Source: Sinohyriopsis cumingii
Lineage: Eukaryota > Mollusca > Bivalvia > Unionida > Unionidae
DNA: 64,000 bases
NCBI GenBank assembly: GCA_028554795.2
Contig: CM068830.1
Coordinates: 43,695,837-43,759,836, forward strand
Direction of reading: 5' to 3'
The notes under the pieces were generated by a model. That model was not told where the DNA came from, made no database searches, and saw only the letters and a program-made list of their open reading frames with translations. The position numbers and the translations under genes were made by a program. Shown one piece after another: positions 1-11,762 of the stretch (position 1 is its first letter; each line of letters starts with the position of its first letter).

Positions 1-151
1 AAAACCCTTATCTGGAACAAACATGGACAATCGAGTATTTGGATATTACTGCAGCAATCATATTTCTGTAATTGTTTATTTCATTTCAAAATACAGTCAT
101 TTCAAGGTAATCTCCGTAAGACTTATGCAAAAGTCACAATGGTTGGTAGGT
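1..151 (+). mobile_element. Terminal fragment of the CAGACCTGCCAAC-type TIR transposon
   Basis: The stretch from about 97 to 151 (AGGTAATCTCCGTAAGACTT, then GGTTGGTAGGTCTG) matches the right end of the TIR element at 16042-16823 (GGGTAATTTTCGTAAGACTT, then GTTGGCAGGTCTG). The reverse-strand readings RPTNHCDFCISLTEITLK and RPANSYDFAVSLTKITLK also agree. Only the right end is in the window; the left end would be beyond position 1. It merges directly into the tandem array that follows. Confidence 0.6.
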
Positions 152-505
152 CTGTCATGCTGCACAATGCTAAAATCATAATGGTTGGTAGGTCTGTCAT
201 GCTGCACAATGCTACAATCATAATGGTTGGTAGGTCTGTCATGCTGCACAATGCTAAAATCATAATGGTTGGTAAGTCTGTCATGCTGCACAATGCTAAA
301 ATCATAATGGTTGGTAAGTCTGTCATGCTGCACAATGCTAAAATCATAATGGTTGGTAAGTCTGTCATGCTGCACAATGCTAAAATCATAATGGTTGGTA
401 GGTCTGTCATGCTGCACAATGCTACAATCATAATGGTTGGTAGGTCTGTCATGCTGCACAATGCTAAAATCATAATGGTTGGTAAGTCTGTCATGCTGCA
501 CAATT
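136..505. repeat. 42-bp minisatellite, about 8.7 copies
   Basis: Unit AATGGTTGGTAGGTCTGTCA followed by TGCTGCACAATGCTAAAATCAT, with two main variable positions (GGT/AGT in the middle, AAA/ACA near the end). 42 is divisible by 3 and the unit lacks stops, so several frames stay open on both strands. They read as 14-residue repeats and are not taken as genes. Each unit contains the tip of the neighbouring transposon terminus. Confidence 0.95.
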
Positions 506-519
506 GTTCAATAACAGCA

Positions 520-1011
520 CATACTTCAATAGATTCCACAGAAAGTGACACAGAACCAAAGCTCATTCCTCACATAAGCATCTGCAGATAACATTAAAGA
601 TGAGAAAGGTGGTAAATTATGTTGCTCAGACAATACTTACATAATCACATTACTTTAATGCCCTCCCATCCTCCCTGCAATGTGAGCGTCCTGTTACACA
701 ATGTTCCACTCAGCTTAAAACTAGTACCTTTGGGAGGGCTGGATTCAGGAGGTAGTAGGGGTTATCTTCCTAATGATAATGTCATCAGGGAACATATTCA
801 AAGGAGAAAAAGAGGGAGGGGGTCAACTTATAGCTGAGTATATACAGTAAGTAAAATTCTGCTTTGTTCAGTACATAAGTCATGCATGAGCTCAACTCCC
901 ATGTATCTCTCTCCAGGATTCTCCAAGGAAGGGTCAGGGCCATGCGCAGCTTGCTAAAATATTCAGTTTTCTGCACACTAATAGCTGACTCACAAAAAAT
1001 GGCTTTCCTAC
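520..1011. other. Intronic sequence, nothing recognised
   Basis: Non-coding sequence 3' of the last visible exon. The only recognisable piece is CTTATAGCTGAGTATATAC near 828-848, a motif shared with the dispersed GATCTG-type repeat seen at 33.5, 41.2, 55.3 and 61.5 kb. Confidence 0.5.
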
Positions 1012-1119
1012 CTTGAATGAGATTTTAGTGGTCAGTGTATGTCCATGGTAGATAATGGGCAGTCCATCATCTCCATCCCAGCAGTCTAGCTCCACACATC
1101 GACATCCCCTTAGAAGCAC
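1012..1119 (-). CDS. PLCE1: PLC-epsilon-like gene, exon n: PLC X domain, calcium site and second His
   Basis: 108-nt exon, phase 0/0, acceptor attgccacag|GTGCTTCTA, donor TTCAAG|gtagga. It encodes [16 protein letters not shown] followed by [20 protein letters not shown]. The Glu and Asp of VELDCWDG are calcium ligands, and the His of HGHTLT is the second catalytic His (H356 of PLC-delta1). All are intact, so the enzyme is predicted to hydrolyse phosphoinositides. The next exon (EVVEAI-type in PLCE1) is not found between here and position 1 and must lie outside the window. Confidence 0.97.
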
Positions 1120-1994
1120 CTGTGGCAATAGAGAAATGGTAAGTTGCATCCAGTTCATAATGTGTACATACTGGATTGGTTTCTGCATAATGTGTGCCTA
1201 ATAACAAGAAGCGCATATCAAGCATCACCCCTGAGCCTTTGGTAAAAGGTGTTGTAGTTATTTGGAGGAATGCACATACAAAGAAATATGATTTTGTTGT
1301 CAGGTGAACATGAGAAACTAACCACAAAAAAACTTTAACACAGGTTAATCTAGGGTGTGGAAAGATGTATGGACACACATGGACACCAGTGATCATTATG
1401 TTGCTGGTCAGTTAATTGGTTGGTTTGAGAAGCACTTAGATGATTTATTTGGTTTTATCGTGCAGAGGAAATGAGAGCCAAATACCATTCCCATGAACAC
1501 TGAAATGGCCAGTTTGAGCAGATACTGAATCCATAATCCTTGATTATATGTCCAATGCTCAATCAACTTAGTCAATACAGCTCCCTAACTACTGGCTTCT
1601 GTCAAGTCGGGGTAAAAATGCACAGGGTAGACCCAGATCTGCCATCACATAAAGTGCCAGCTGGTCAGTATCAACAGTGTTCACAGAATTAAAACAAAAT
1701 TCCCTACTTCATTTTGCATGTAAGGTGGGAAGAAAAAAAATGTATGTACAAAATTCAGCATTTACTTGCAGCTATCAGAACATTTTCCAAATAGGCTTCA
1801 TTACTTTTATCAGTTTATTCGAATTAATCATTGGAGAACTCAATAACATGCTGGGGTTTAAAAACTAATATTAAAACAAAAAATAGATTTTGTATAAAGT
1901 TTTTGAAATATCTGGATTTTTGTTCCATGTATCAGTTTTTTAAAAAATCTATGTGTTATACAGTGAAAGATGTGCTCACCATATTTACCCATGC

Positions 1995-1997
<3 letters not shown>
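1120..1997. other. Intronic sequence with one dispersed-repeat scrap
   Basis: AT-rich intron. GACCCAGATCTGCCATCAC at about 1630-1650 belongs to the dispersed GATCTG family; nothing else was recognised. Confidence 0.5.

Positions 1998-2048
<51 letters not shown>
1998..2048. repeat. (TA)n microsatellite
   Basis: About 25 perfect TA dinucleotides. Confidence 0.98.
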
Positions 2049-2050
<2 letters not shown>

Positions 2051-2999
2051 CATGCCTGATAAGCCAATCCCTCAAAATGAATAGGTAAAACTTCAAAAAG
2101 TGCATGACCCCTGGACAAGTTGGTCCATATGTCCAGTCATATTAAAAAATCTTGTTATTTATTAGAAAATGTGAAAAATGACTAAAAAGTATTTTAAAAA
2201 ATCTTATTACAGTCATTTAAGTCAGAAATCTATATTGTGACTGCTCTTTTGCATCTGGAAGAAATTTTATTATATGGTTTTGGACCTCTTCAGTAGTTAT
2301 TGTTAGGTCTGGAAATTGTATAGTTTTATCCAGAAAAGGATTAGGTAGACAAAGTTGGGAAATTTTTTATTTAAATTGTGGTAGGTACCCTGAGTAAAGT
2401 AGGTCTTTGGGGTTCAGGTTAAGTATATGATCCTCAGCAATCTGCATTAACAATATATACATGTACTCGTAATCAACAAGAAAACATATCAATTATCAAG
2501 TTTACACCTTGTCCCGTGGATAAGCTGACCTCCCTTCTTCGGGGCTTTTTTTCCCTAAATTATTTGGCGTATATGGGAGTTTATATGGTATTTTTGAATA
2601 TTTGAACTAATCAGCCATTAAACACTGACAAATGCTTGTACATGAAATTAACATGGCTACCTGTCTCATTAGTGTGCTAATCATTCGTTGCTTTGATACT
2701 ACAAAATTAATATGCTTAAAGCAATAGAATTATTTCATGGGAAGTGAATCCAACATATCTCACTTGATCACTTTCCATCTGGGATGACTACTCAATCTTC
2801 CAAAGCAAAGAGAAAGTCAACAACAAGAAACGAAATGAACTTTGTTTGACCACTAAAGAAATTTCAGCAATCAAATAAAGATACAAGTTAGTACTTTAGA
2901 TTTCAACATGCAATGTGCAAAATAAACTCACAGTTTTGCAAATTCATGTGCCAAATGAGCACTAAACAAAAAGGAAATCAATCCAGTTTCTGCTGTTGT
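2049..2999. other. AT-rich intronic sequence, nothing recognised
   Basis: No coding frame, tandem repeat or known element end was found. Confidence 0.4.
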
Positions 3000-3230
3000 T
3001 TGGTTTGGTTTAGTGGGTTTAATGCCTTTTTTCAGCACATGATAGGCTATAAATGGTGGCTAGTAGATTTGGATGGGGTAGAACCCAGGGAACTCTTGGA
3101 GAAGAACCACCAATCGATAGTAAGCTATACTGGCAAGGTCTCTTATATGGCTTAGTCAAGACTTCAAACCAAATGGACAGAGGTGAGATGTAAGAGATCT
3201 GTAAAGGTAACTGCCTTATACCAATGTCAT
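3000..3230 (-). mobile_element. tRNA-derived SINE, family A (diverged copy)
   Basis: Shares GTGGGTTTAATGCC, TTTTTCAGCACATGATAGGC and AGAACCACCAATCG with the copies at 18.5, 28.2, 39.9 and 55.5 kb. The tRNA-like head is on the minus strand at the right end and is degraded here. Confidence 0.75.
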
Positions 3231-3758
3231 AATGTGCTTTCTAATATTGGAAATGCAAGTCTCACTCAACTATAGATATTGGTTTACATTACTACATTTG
3301 TTTACACATTCTTTTACAGGGTCATATGACTATAGATATTGTTTTATACATTCTCTTTCAAGACTGGATCACATGATCAAAAATGTTGTTTTACACCTAC
3401 TAGTACTTTTTCAGGGCTGGGTCATATGAGAAGTAGACAATACGTATTAAACAAAGGAGACAGACTTTAGTTAAATGATTAAATCTTGAATTTCAAATGA
3501 AAAATGCAAGTTTGTATTGACATCATACTATTGTTTGCACAATTTTTATAAGTGAAACATATTCACTAATTCATCTGGAAAATTGATGTGTATATTCTCT
3601 TTGCAAAGGAAAGACCACACAGGACAAATTAGTTTGTCTCCAATAAGACAAAAATTCTATTCAACAAATATGCCAAATTACAAAACTTGTAAAAATATAA
3701 TGATGCTACTGTATATATCATTCAAGTGTAGTTGTGGCAAATTAAACAGACTGGTTAC

Positions 3759-3863
3759 CTGACTATAGAGCTCTACTGAAGACTCTCCTTTCAACTGGTG
3801 ACCAGTCAGATAGGTGTTGTGGGAGGAAGCAATGTAGTAGTGAGCCAGAGGGTGATCCATATC
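3759..3863 (-). CDS. PLCE1: PLC-epsilon-like gene, exon m: PLC X domain start, catalytic His
   Basis: 105-nt exon, phase 0/0, acceptor ttgacag|GATATGGAT, donor AGTCAG|gtaacc. It encodes [19 protein letters not shown] followed by [16 protein letters not shown]. The SSHN motif holds the first catalytic His and the Asn calcium ligand, equivalent to H311 and N312 of rat PLC-delta1. [15 protein letters not shown] is nearly identical to PLCE1, and LKGESSVE is more typical of PLC-epsilon than of the beta, gamma or delta classes. Confidence 0.97.
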
Positions 3864-4046
3864 CTGTCAATAAAATGCAGGATGTATAATGAAAGAAAAT
3901 CTAATATTAGACCATAATAATTCTTTTCCAGTGTTTAATTACAGTAGTATAGTAGCTCACCTTTTTAGTTTTACATCAAGGTTAAATGTAAAAATTTTTT
4001 TACAATAAATAACAAGGAATGTTAAACTGTGTCACATGTCACTAAC

Positions 4047-4169
4047 CTCATCATTCAGTCTTGTTTTCTCAAACACATATGCGTAGTTATCCTTGTCCAT
4101 CAGATATCTGGCAAATCCCTCAAATGAAAGACAGCATTTTTCTCTCAGACTGGAGTCAGGTTCATGTCG
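4047..4169 (-). CDS. PLCE1: PLC-epsilon-like gene, exon l: end of EF lobe, lead-in to X domain
   Basis: 123-nt exon with no long ORF, phase 0/0, acceptor tatttcag|CGACATGAA, donor GATGAG|gtagtg-type (gttagt). The translation is RHEPDSSLREKCCLSFEGFA followed by RYLMDKDNYAYVFEKTR and LNDE. The motif LSFEGFARYLMDKDN is the standard PLC signature before the X domain; PLCE1 has MSFEGFARFLMDKEN. Confidence 0.94.
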
Positions 4170-4964
4170 CTGAAATAAACAACAGTCCAACAGGCATAAA
4201 AATTCTGACAGGTATGCATAATGTCTTCCAAAAGACAGATCATAAAGTACACGTCTCTAAAGATTTAAACCATAACCTCAGGAATGCACATATGGCGTAA
4301 ACTGAGCATCAGCTACTGAACTAATAGAGTACATATAGTCATAATGATACACGCCAAATCTTCATTAAATCTTCAATTTGTTGGACAAGACAATGTTTAC
4401 AGTTGTCTAGACAAATGATCCTTAAGCCAATGATTTCAATCGATGTACCAATACAATAGTTACTATTCTATTTCAGATATTCAGTTGGTTCAAACTATTC
4501 AAGTCAGACTGCCAAGTTTTTCTAGAACAGAAAAGTAAGGATGAAAACTTGATGGCAAAGACATGGTACAAACAGTGTTTCTGGAACAGACAACTGGAAA
4601 GGTCAGACATACACGAACTGGGGTTGCCTGTCAAAAACTGGGTTGATACTTTCTATTTTTGGCCTAGGATTGTTGTTACAAGGAGCCAGCTCCAGTTGCA
4701 CTGCTTATGCAATGAATCTGTCTCCTCGGATATCTCTTGGCTAAACCGTACTACATGAAAAATTTAATAAGAAGAAACGTGACAAAATCTATGAATACGA
4801 CACATTCTACTGACAAGATTTGTGGGAAAAATGGCAATTTTCGTTAACACACAAATCATCCGGATGGGAAGGAAAATCGTTATTTTGTTAAAAATCTGAT
4901 AGAGGATGGTAGAAACCACAAGATCACACGGAACTATCAATGATACAAATTTTGTAACACTAAC

Positions 4965-5191
4965 ATGAATAAGGGCGATAATTTCATTGTCTTCTAAATG
5001 TTCTTCCTGGTAGTCCTCTAAAAACTCCCGGAATTCAATCAGTCCCAGACATTTGCTCTGAACTGTGTCCACTCCTGCACAATTCTCAAATATACTGGAT
5101 GTGGCTATAGCATCACAGATCTTACGTCTCTGAAGATACTGATTGTCATTTGAATGTGTCAAATCAAACATATTGTTTCTAGTGAGTGTGC
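4965..5191 (-). CDS. PLCE1: PLC-epsilon-like gene, exon k: EF-hand lobe
   Basis: 227-nt exon, phase 1 to 0, acceptor tttttcag|GCACACTC, donor ATTCAT|gttagt. It encodes LQRRKICDAIATSSIFENC, then LGLIEFREFLEDYQEEHLED and NEIIALIH. PLCE1 has RQISDAIAAASIV, LNDFLVNCQGEHCTYDEI and LSIIQ at the same places. It reads on past the donor for ~20 codons before a stop, but homology ends exactly at the donor. Confidence 0.93.
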
Positions 5192-5889
5192 CTGAAAAAC
5201 AGAAAAAGTAACATATACAACAGAATCATTACATTATGACTCAAATTTAGCAAATTTGTAGACAAAGCTCAGAAATTATTTCCATCTAAATGATTATACA
5301 TTTTCGCCTCCTTATACAAAAGTGTTATCAAATTACCATGGTCCCATGCAATTTGCAATAATCTAGTTAAATGACGTTGAAAACAGCAATACAAAAACAG
5401 TTACAAATCACATACTGACGTACAAAATCTATTATTCTCCTATGGCAACTAAAAACTGAACAATCATGGTACATGTACAATGTACGCTATAGAACATTCT
5501 CACCAAATAATTGATGTGGTCACATGCACAGACATTCTGATCATCAAATGTTTTTAACTTTGTTGAAAGAAAATGTAAATTGAACAGATAACTGAACACC
5601 AATTTCAAAACCTACCCCATATCATAATAAAGATTTGGTAGACTCGAGAGGATAAAAAGATGCATAAAAAATTATCAACATACATAACAGCTCGTATTAG
5701 AACTAGGTAAGGCCTGACATTCTGCCAATCTGCTAAAAGATACCAGTTAAGTTTTAGAAAAATCACTAAAATTCCAGTCTTCACAAATGTCTTGAATTAG
5801 TAGTAGATTCCAGTTAAAGCATGTGTACCAGTCATATTTAATGAAACATTTGCATCCTTGTCAAGGTTTACTATGTTTACTTATCTATT
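5192..5889. other. Intronic sequence, nothing recognised
   Basis: AT-rich with no repeat or reading frame that can be supported. Confidence 0.4.
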
Positions 5890-7650
5890 TGTTTTGTGAA
5901 CCCATTAAGACCCTATTCTTGAAGAGGTACAATAAATGATGACCCATTAAGACCTTATTATGGTAAAATAAATGATGACCCATTAAGATCCTATTCTTGA
6001 AGAGGTACAATAAATGTTGACCCATTAAGACCCTATTCTTGAAGAGGTACAATAAATGACGACCCATTAAGAACCTATTCTTGAAGAGGTACCATAAATA
6101 TTGACCCATTAAGACCCTATTCTTGAAGAGGTACAATAAATGATGACCCATTAAGACCCTATTCTTGATGAGGTTCAATAAATGATGACCCATCAAGACC
6201 CTATTCTGGTACAATAAATGTTCACCCATTAAGACCCTATTCTTGAAGAGGTACAATAAATGATGACCCATTAAGACCCTATTCTTGATGAGGTTCAATA
6301 AATGATGACCCATCAAGACCCTATTCTGGTACAATAAATGTTCACCCATTAAGACCCTATTCTTGAAGAGGTACAATAAATGATGACCCATTAAGACCCT
6401 ATTCTTGAAGAGGTACAATAAATGTTGACCCATCAAGACCCTATTATGGTAAAATAAATGATGACCCATTAAGACCCTAGTCTTGAAGAGGTACAATGAA
6501 TGATGACCCATTAAGACCATATTATGGTAAAATAAATGATGACCCATTATTACCCTATTCTTGAAGAGCTACAATAAATGTTTACCCATTAAGACCCTAT
6601 TCTTGAAGAGGTACAATAAATGTTCACCCAGTAAGACCCTATTCTTGAAGAGGTACAATGAATGTTGGCCCACAAAGACCCTATTCTTGAAGAGGTACAA
6701 TAAATGTTCACCCAGTAAGACCCTATTCTTGAAAAGGTACAAAGAATGTTGGCCCAGAAAGACCCTATTCTTTAAGAGGTACAATAAATGTTCACCCACT
6801 AAGATCCTATTCTTGAAGAGGCACAATAAATGTTTACCCATTAAGACCCTATTCTTGAAGAGGTACAATAAATGATGACCCATCAAGACCTTATTCTGGT
6901 ACAATAAATGTTCACCCATTAAGACCCTATTCTTGAAGAGGTACAATAAATGATGACCCATTAAGACCCTATTCTTGAAGAGGTACAATAAATGTTGACC
7001 CATCAAGACCCTATTATGATAAAATAAATGATGACCCATTAAGACTCTAGTCTTGAAGAGGTACAATGAATGATGACCCATTAAGACCCTATTATGGTAA
7101 AATAAATGATGACCCATTATTACCCTATTCTTGAAGAGCTACAATAAATGTTTACCCATTAAGACCCTATTCTTGAAGAGGTACAATAAATGTTCACCCA
7201 GTAAGACCCTATTCTTGAAGAGGTACAATGAATGTTGGCCCACAAAGACCCTATTCTTGAAGAGGTACAATAAATGTTCACCCAGTAAGACCCTATTCTT
7301 GAAAAGGTACAATGAATGTTGGCCCACAAAGACCCTATTCTTTAAGAGGTACAATAAATGTTCACCCACTAAGATCCTATTCTTGAAGAGGCACAATAAA
7401 TGTTTACCCATTAAGACCCTATTCTTGAAGAGGTACAATGAATGTTGGCCTACAAAGACCTATTCTTGATGGGGTACAATAAATGTTGACTCACAAAAAC
7501 CTCATTCTTGCAGAGGTACCATAAATGATGACCCATTAAGACTCTATTATGGTAAAATAAATGATGACCCATTAAAAACCTATTATTGAAGAGGTACAAT
7601 AAATGATGACCCATTAAGACCCTATTCTTGAAGAGGTACAGTAAATTCTG
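5890..7650. repeat. 42/36-bp minisatellite with higher-order structure
   Basis: About 42 units. The long form is GACCCATTAAGACCCTATTC then TTGAAGAGGTACAATAAATGAT (42 bp). A 36-bp form carries TATTATGGTAAAATAAAT or TATTCTGGTACAATAAAT in place of the middle. Blocks recur at larger spacings: 120 bp at 6188 and 6308, and 570 bp at 6543 and 7113. Long frames on both strands are by-products of unit lengths divisible by 3. It lies in the intron between the EF-lobe exons. Confidence 0.95.
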
Positions 7651-7704
7651 AGGTGTGACGATCATTACAAAAAAGTTGGAAATTATTTAGCACAGCCTAC
7701 ACTT

Positions 7705-7860
7705 TAGCCAGTCATTGCTAAGTTCCTCTATGTCACCAGTGTGTAAAGACAAGTTCCATTATGTCACAAGTGTGTAAAGACAAGTTCCATTATGTCACAA
7801 GTGTGTAAAAAGTTCCACTGTGTCACATGTGTGTAAAGACTAAGTTCCACTAAAGTTTAA
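7705..7860. repeat. Short tandem repeat, unit about 34 bp
   Basis: Three to four imperfect copies of AAGTTCCATTATGTCACAAG followed by TGTGTAAAGAC. Confidence 0.9.
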
Positions 7861-7960
7861 TTAAATCAATACGAATCAACCTGTATATAAAGACCACCTG
7901 ATTATAAAGACTACTTCATGAAGGTCCCTTGAGCTATGAATGCCATGACAAAACACTTAC

Positions 7961-8411
7961 TTCCATCCTTGAATGTTGAAGGTGAGACTTGTTGATTTGC
8001 CTTGATTTGCTTGTCGGTATTTGGTTTAGAAACTGCAAACTGTTCAAACAAATCCCTCAAGTCCTTTCTACACCGTAGTGAAAATGATTTGAACAAGTCC
8101 ACAAAGTCCAAGAAAGACAAGTGGGTGGAATGAGTGATAGAACTAGTTTTATCTCCAGAACGAGAACATAATGACATTCGGTGACGTATCTGGTATCGAT
8201 TGAGGTAACTTGTAACAGTCTGACTACGAAGACGATGGATATTGGATGAGCCCCCTTGAACAAGTGAATGTCCTGAGAGCTGTGAATCACTTGCGTTGGA
8301 CTGGGAGCGACTGGCTCCTGGAATAGGCTTTGCTTGAGGACTGGGTGATCGTTTCTTTTGGCCTGAAGATTTGTTTTGAATAGTTGTGGAAGAGTTCCTT
8401 GGACTATTTTC
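7961..8411 (-). CDS. PLCE1: PLC-epsilon-like gene, exon j: Ser-rich linker and first EF-hand-like helices
   Basis: 451-nt exon, phase 0 to 1, acceptor ttcgtag|GAAAATAGT, donor GATGGAA|gtaagt. The first ~90 residues are low-complexity Ser/Gln/Pro (KKRSPSPQAKPIPGASRSQS). The second part, HLSFLDFVDLFKSFSLRCRK followed by DLRDLFEQFA, closely matches PLCE1's SFVEFVELFKSFSVRSRK, the helical start of the EF-hand lobe. EF loops with a full set of Ca ligands are not visible, which is usual for PLCs where this lobe is structural. Confidence 0.93.
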
Positions 8412-8684
8412 CTACGAAAAGAAAGAAAAGTGATTAATTGAAATAATAAGATTACTAGTTACACAGGAATAAAGATCCGAAACATCTTTGAGGATTAAAA
8501 GAATTTGACAGATGCATCTGTAAATCTTTTTGGGCATCAATATTAGACTAAAAAAGGCTTGGAGAGTCAATGGTACCACTGATCCCTCTAGTGAGCAAAT
8601 GTTCTATTATAAACCTGTATAAGATTGATTGCAAAATATTTTCCATAATTTTCTCACAATCCAATTCATTTATAGCAACTTTTT

Positions 8685-10735
8685 ATTCTTTAAAATGGGT
8701 AAAGGATGTTGATATTTTTTATTCTTTAAAATGGGTACAGGAAATTGATACTTTTTATTCTTTAAAATGGGTACAGGATGTCAAGTTGTATTTATTCTTT
8801 AAAATGGGTAAAGATGTTGGTTATTAATTTAAAATGGGTACAGGATGTTATATCTACTATTCTTTAAAATGGGTACAGGATGTTATATCTACTATTCTTT
8901 AAAATGGGTACAGGATGTTGTATCTAATATTCTTTAAAATGGGTACAGGACGTTATATCTACTATTCTTTAAAATGGGTACAGGATGTTATATCTACTAT
9001 TCTTTAAAATGGGTACAGGATGTTATATCTACTATTCTTTAAAATGGGTACAGGATGTTATATCTACTATTCTTTAAAATGGGTACAGGATGTTATATCT
9101 ACTATTCTTTAAAATGGGTACAGGATGTTATATCTACTATTCTTTAAAATGGGTACAGGATGTTATATCTACTATTCTTTAAAATGGGTACAGGATGTTA
9201 TATCTACTATTCTTTAAAATGGGTACAGGATGTTATATCTACTATTCTTTAAAATGGGTACAGGATGTTATATCTACTATTCTTTAAAATGGGTACAGGA
9301 TGTTATATCTACTATTATTTAAAATGGGTACAGGATGTTGATATCTATTATTCTTTAAAATGGGTACAGGATGTTGATATCTATTATTCTTTAAAATGGG
9401 TACAGAATGTTGAATTGTATTTTATCCTTTAAAATGGGTACAGGATGTTGAATTGTATTTTATCCTTTAAAATGGGTAAAGGATGTTGAGTTGTATTTTA
9501 TTCTTTAAAATGGGTGCAGGAAATTGATATTTTTTATTCTTCAAAGTGGGTACAGGATGTCATTCTGTAGTTATTCTTTAAAATGGGTAAAGATGTTGAG
9601 TTATTACTTTAAAATGGGTACAGGATGTTATATCTATTATTCTTTAAAATGGGTACAGAATGTTGAATTGTATTTTATTCTTTATAATGGGTAAAGGATG
9701 TTGATATTTTTGTATTCTTTAAAATGGGTAAAGGATATTGAGATTTCTGTATTCTTTAAAATGGGTAAAGGATGTTGAGATTTTTGTATTCTTTAAAATG
9801 GGTAAAGGATGTTGAGATTTTTGTATTCTTTAAAATGGGTAAAGGATGTTGAGATTTTTGTATTCCTTAAAATGGGTAAAGGATGCTGAGATTTCTGTAT
9901 TCTTTAAAATGGGTAAAGGATGTTGAGTTTCTTTATTCTTTAACATGGGTAAAGATACTGCGTCGTTTAATTCTATAAATTGGGTAGTGGATGTTGAATT
10001 TTTTTATTCTTTAAAGTGGGTGAAGGATGATGTGTTTTTTTAAATAGGCAAAGGATTATTTGTTCTTTAAAATGGGCAGAGGATGTTTTTTTTATCCTTT
10101 AAAATAGGCAAAGGATGTTTTTTTACTTTTTAAATAGGTAGAGCTAGAGGATGTTTTTATTCTTTAAAATAGGTAAAGGATGTTTTTATTCTTTAAAATA
10201 GGTAAAGGATGTTTTTTCTTCTTCTTTATAATAGGTAGAGGGTGATTTTATTCTTTAAAATAGCTAGAGAAGTTTTTATTCTTTAAAATATGTAGAGGAT
10301 GTTTTTTATTCTTTCAAATAGGCAAAGGATAGTTGTTTTTTTTTAAATAGTAGAGGATGTTTTTATTCCCTAAAATAGGTAGCGGCCATTTTTATTCTTT
10401 AAAATAGGCAAAGGAAGTTTTTATTCTTTAAAATAGGCAAAGGATGTTTTTATTCTTTAAAATATGTAGAGGATCTTTTTTTCTTCTTCAAAATGGGTAA
10501 AGGGTATTTTCTATTCTTTAAAATAGGTAATGGATGTTTAATATTTTTTTTAATATGTAAAGGGTGTTTTTATTCTTGAAAATAGGTAAAGGATGTTTTT
10601 ATTCTTGAAAATAGGTAATGGATGATTTTATCTATAAAAAAAATATAGGTAAAGGATGTTATTTATTCTTTAAAACAGGTTATTTATTCTTTAAAACAGG
10701 TAAAGGATGTTATTTATTCTTGATAATAGTGTCAC
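8685..10735. repeat. 35-bp minisatellite with degenerate flanks
   Basis: The core at about 8830-9340 is nearly perfect: ATTCTTTAAAATGGGTACAG followed by GATGTTATATCTACT, period 35. Outward, units drift to AAAATGGGTAAAGGATGTTG and then AAAATAGGTAAAGGATGTTT with periods of about 26-34. It lies in the intron between exons i and j. The strand has a strong asymmetry (G-runs on the plus strand, few C). Confidence 0.95.
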
Positions 10736-11645
10736 TTTTAGGCTCTTACAGAAATGTAACAAGAAAAGAGTGAAGACAACAAGCTTTGTAAACTTTAACA
10801 AATAATTTATTTCCATTGAAAAATAAGGTATATATGAGAAAAAGAACTCATGGTTTTATGAATCAAATCCAAAACTAATCCAAGAATTAAAAAATAGAAG
10901 TCCTAGTAATAAAAAGTCCTTATGAAACTGAGTTCAAATCCCAATGAAATCCAAAATGGAAGGCGATGACATATGCGGTGGTCAGCATTGTGCTGGTGTG
11001 TCAATAGTTTTTTCTTGAATCACAGAAAATAATATTACAGTTTTTTTATTGCTGTGTAAATTTTGATAACTGTCTTAGTCAAGGAATTAATTAAGAGCAC
11101 AAGTCTTTCCAGGGAAAAATAATCTCTTGGAATCCAAATAATTTGAAGAAAAATTAAAAAGTTCATCTCAAACTGGTCACAACAAAACACCTTTAAATGT
11201 CAATGGTTTAAAGCCCAACTGCTCAAATTCTCTGTAAAAAACAGTTATACACTAATTTAAGACACAAAACAGACTCCTGTACGAATGTCACATGATCATG
11301 TTTCTAGAACAAGATAGAAGCTTTTTACATGCCTAACATCACACACTCCCAGTATGGCTTTGACTAAAACCAATGATTTTAAAGAATACAATTTTTTTTA
11401 ATAAAAGTTGTTTACTTCAACTCTCACTGATTTCTGAATCAAGGTCAGGAACTTGGTTAGCATTAGATACAAAGTTTCTATTATTAGGTGTTTAAGAAAA
11501 ACATTCGGGTCAAACTGAATTTCTGGAAAATGTCAAATCCAGTAAATAAAGTTACATTAAAATAGCATGTAATTGAATTTTTAAAAATTTAAAACTAACA
11601 AACAGACAATTAAATTAAATCAAATATAAATTAAATTAAATACAC
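10736..11645. other. Unique sequence interrupting the 35-bp array
   Basis: About 0.9 kb of AT-rich DNA separates the main array from three further units at 11650-11760. No terminal repeats or coding potential was recognised, so it may be an insertion or simply the pre-array sequence. Confidence 0.4.
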
Positions 11646-11762
11646 ATAACAATAGCTAAAGGATGCTTTTTATTCTTTAAAATAGGTAAAGGATGTTTTT
11701 TATTCTTTAAAATAGATAAAGGATGCTTTTTATTCTTTAAAATGGGTAAAGGATATTGTAAA
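11646..11762. repeat. Detached block of the same minisatellite
   Basis: Three units of AAATAGGTAAAGGATGTTTT then TTATTCTTTA type, closest to the right-hand edge of the array ending at 10735. Confidence 0.9.

Noticed and set aside
97-591. Open frames of 134-150 codons on both strands
   Set aside because: They are translations of the 42-bp tandem repeat. All are explained by a unit divisible by three and lacking stops.
5885-7665. Long frames reading MGHHLLYLFKNRVL and KRYNKCSPSKTLF repeats
   Set aside because: Minisatellite artefact, open on both strands, and no start or splice context supports translation.
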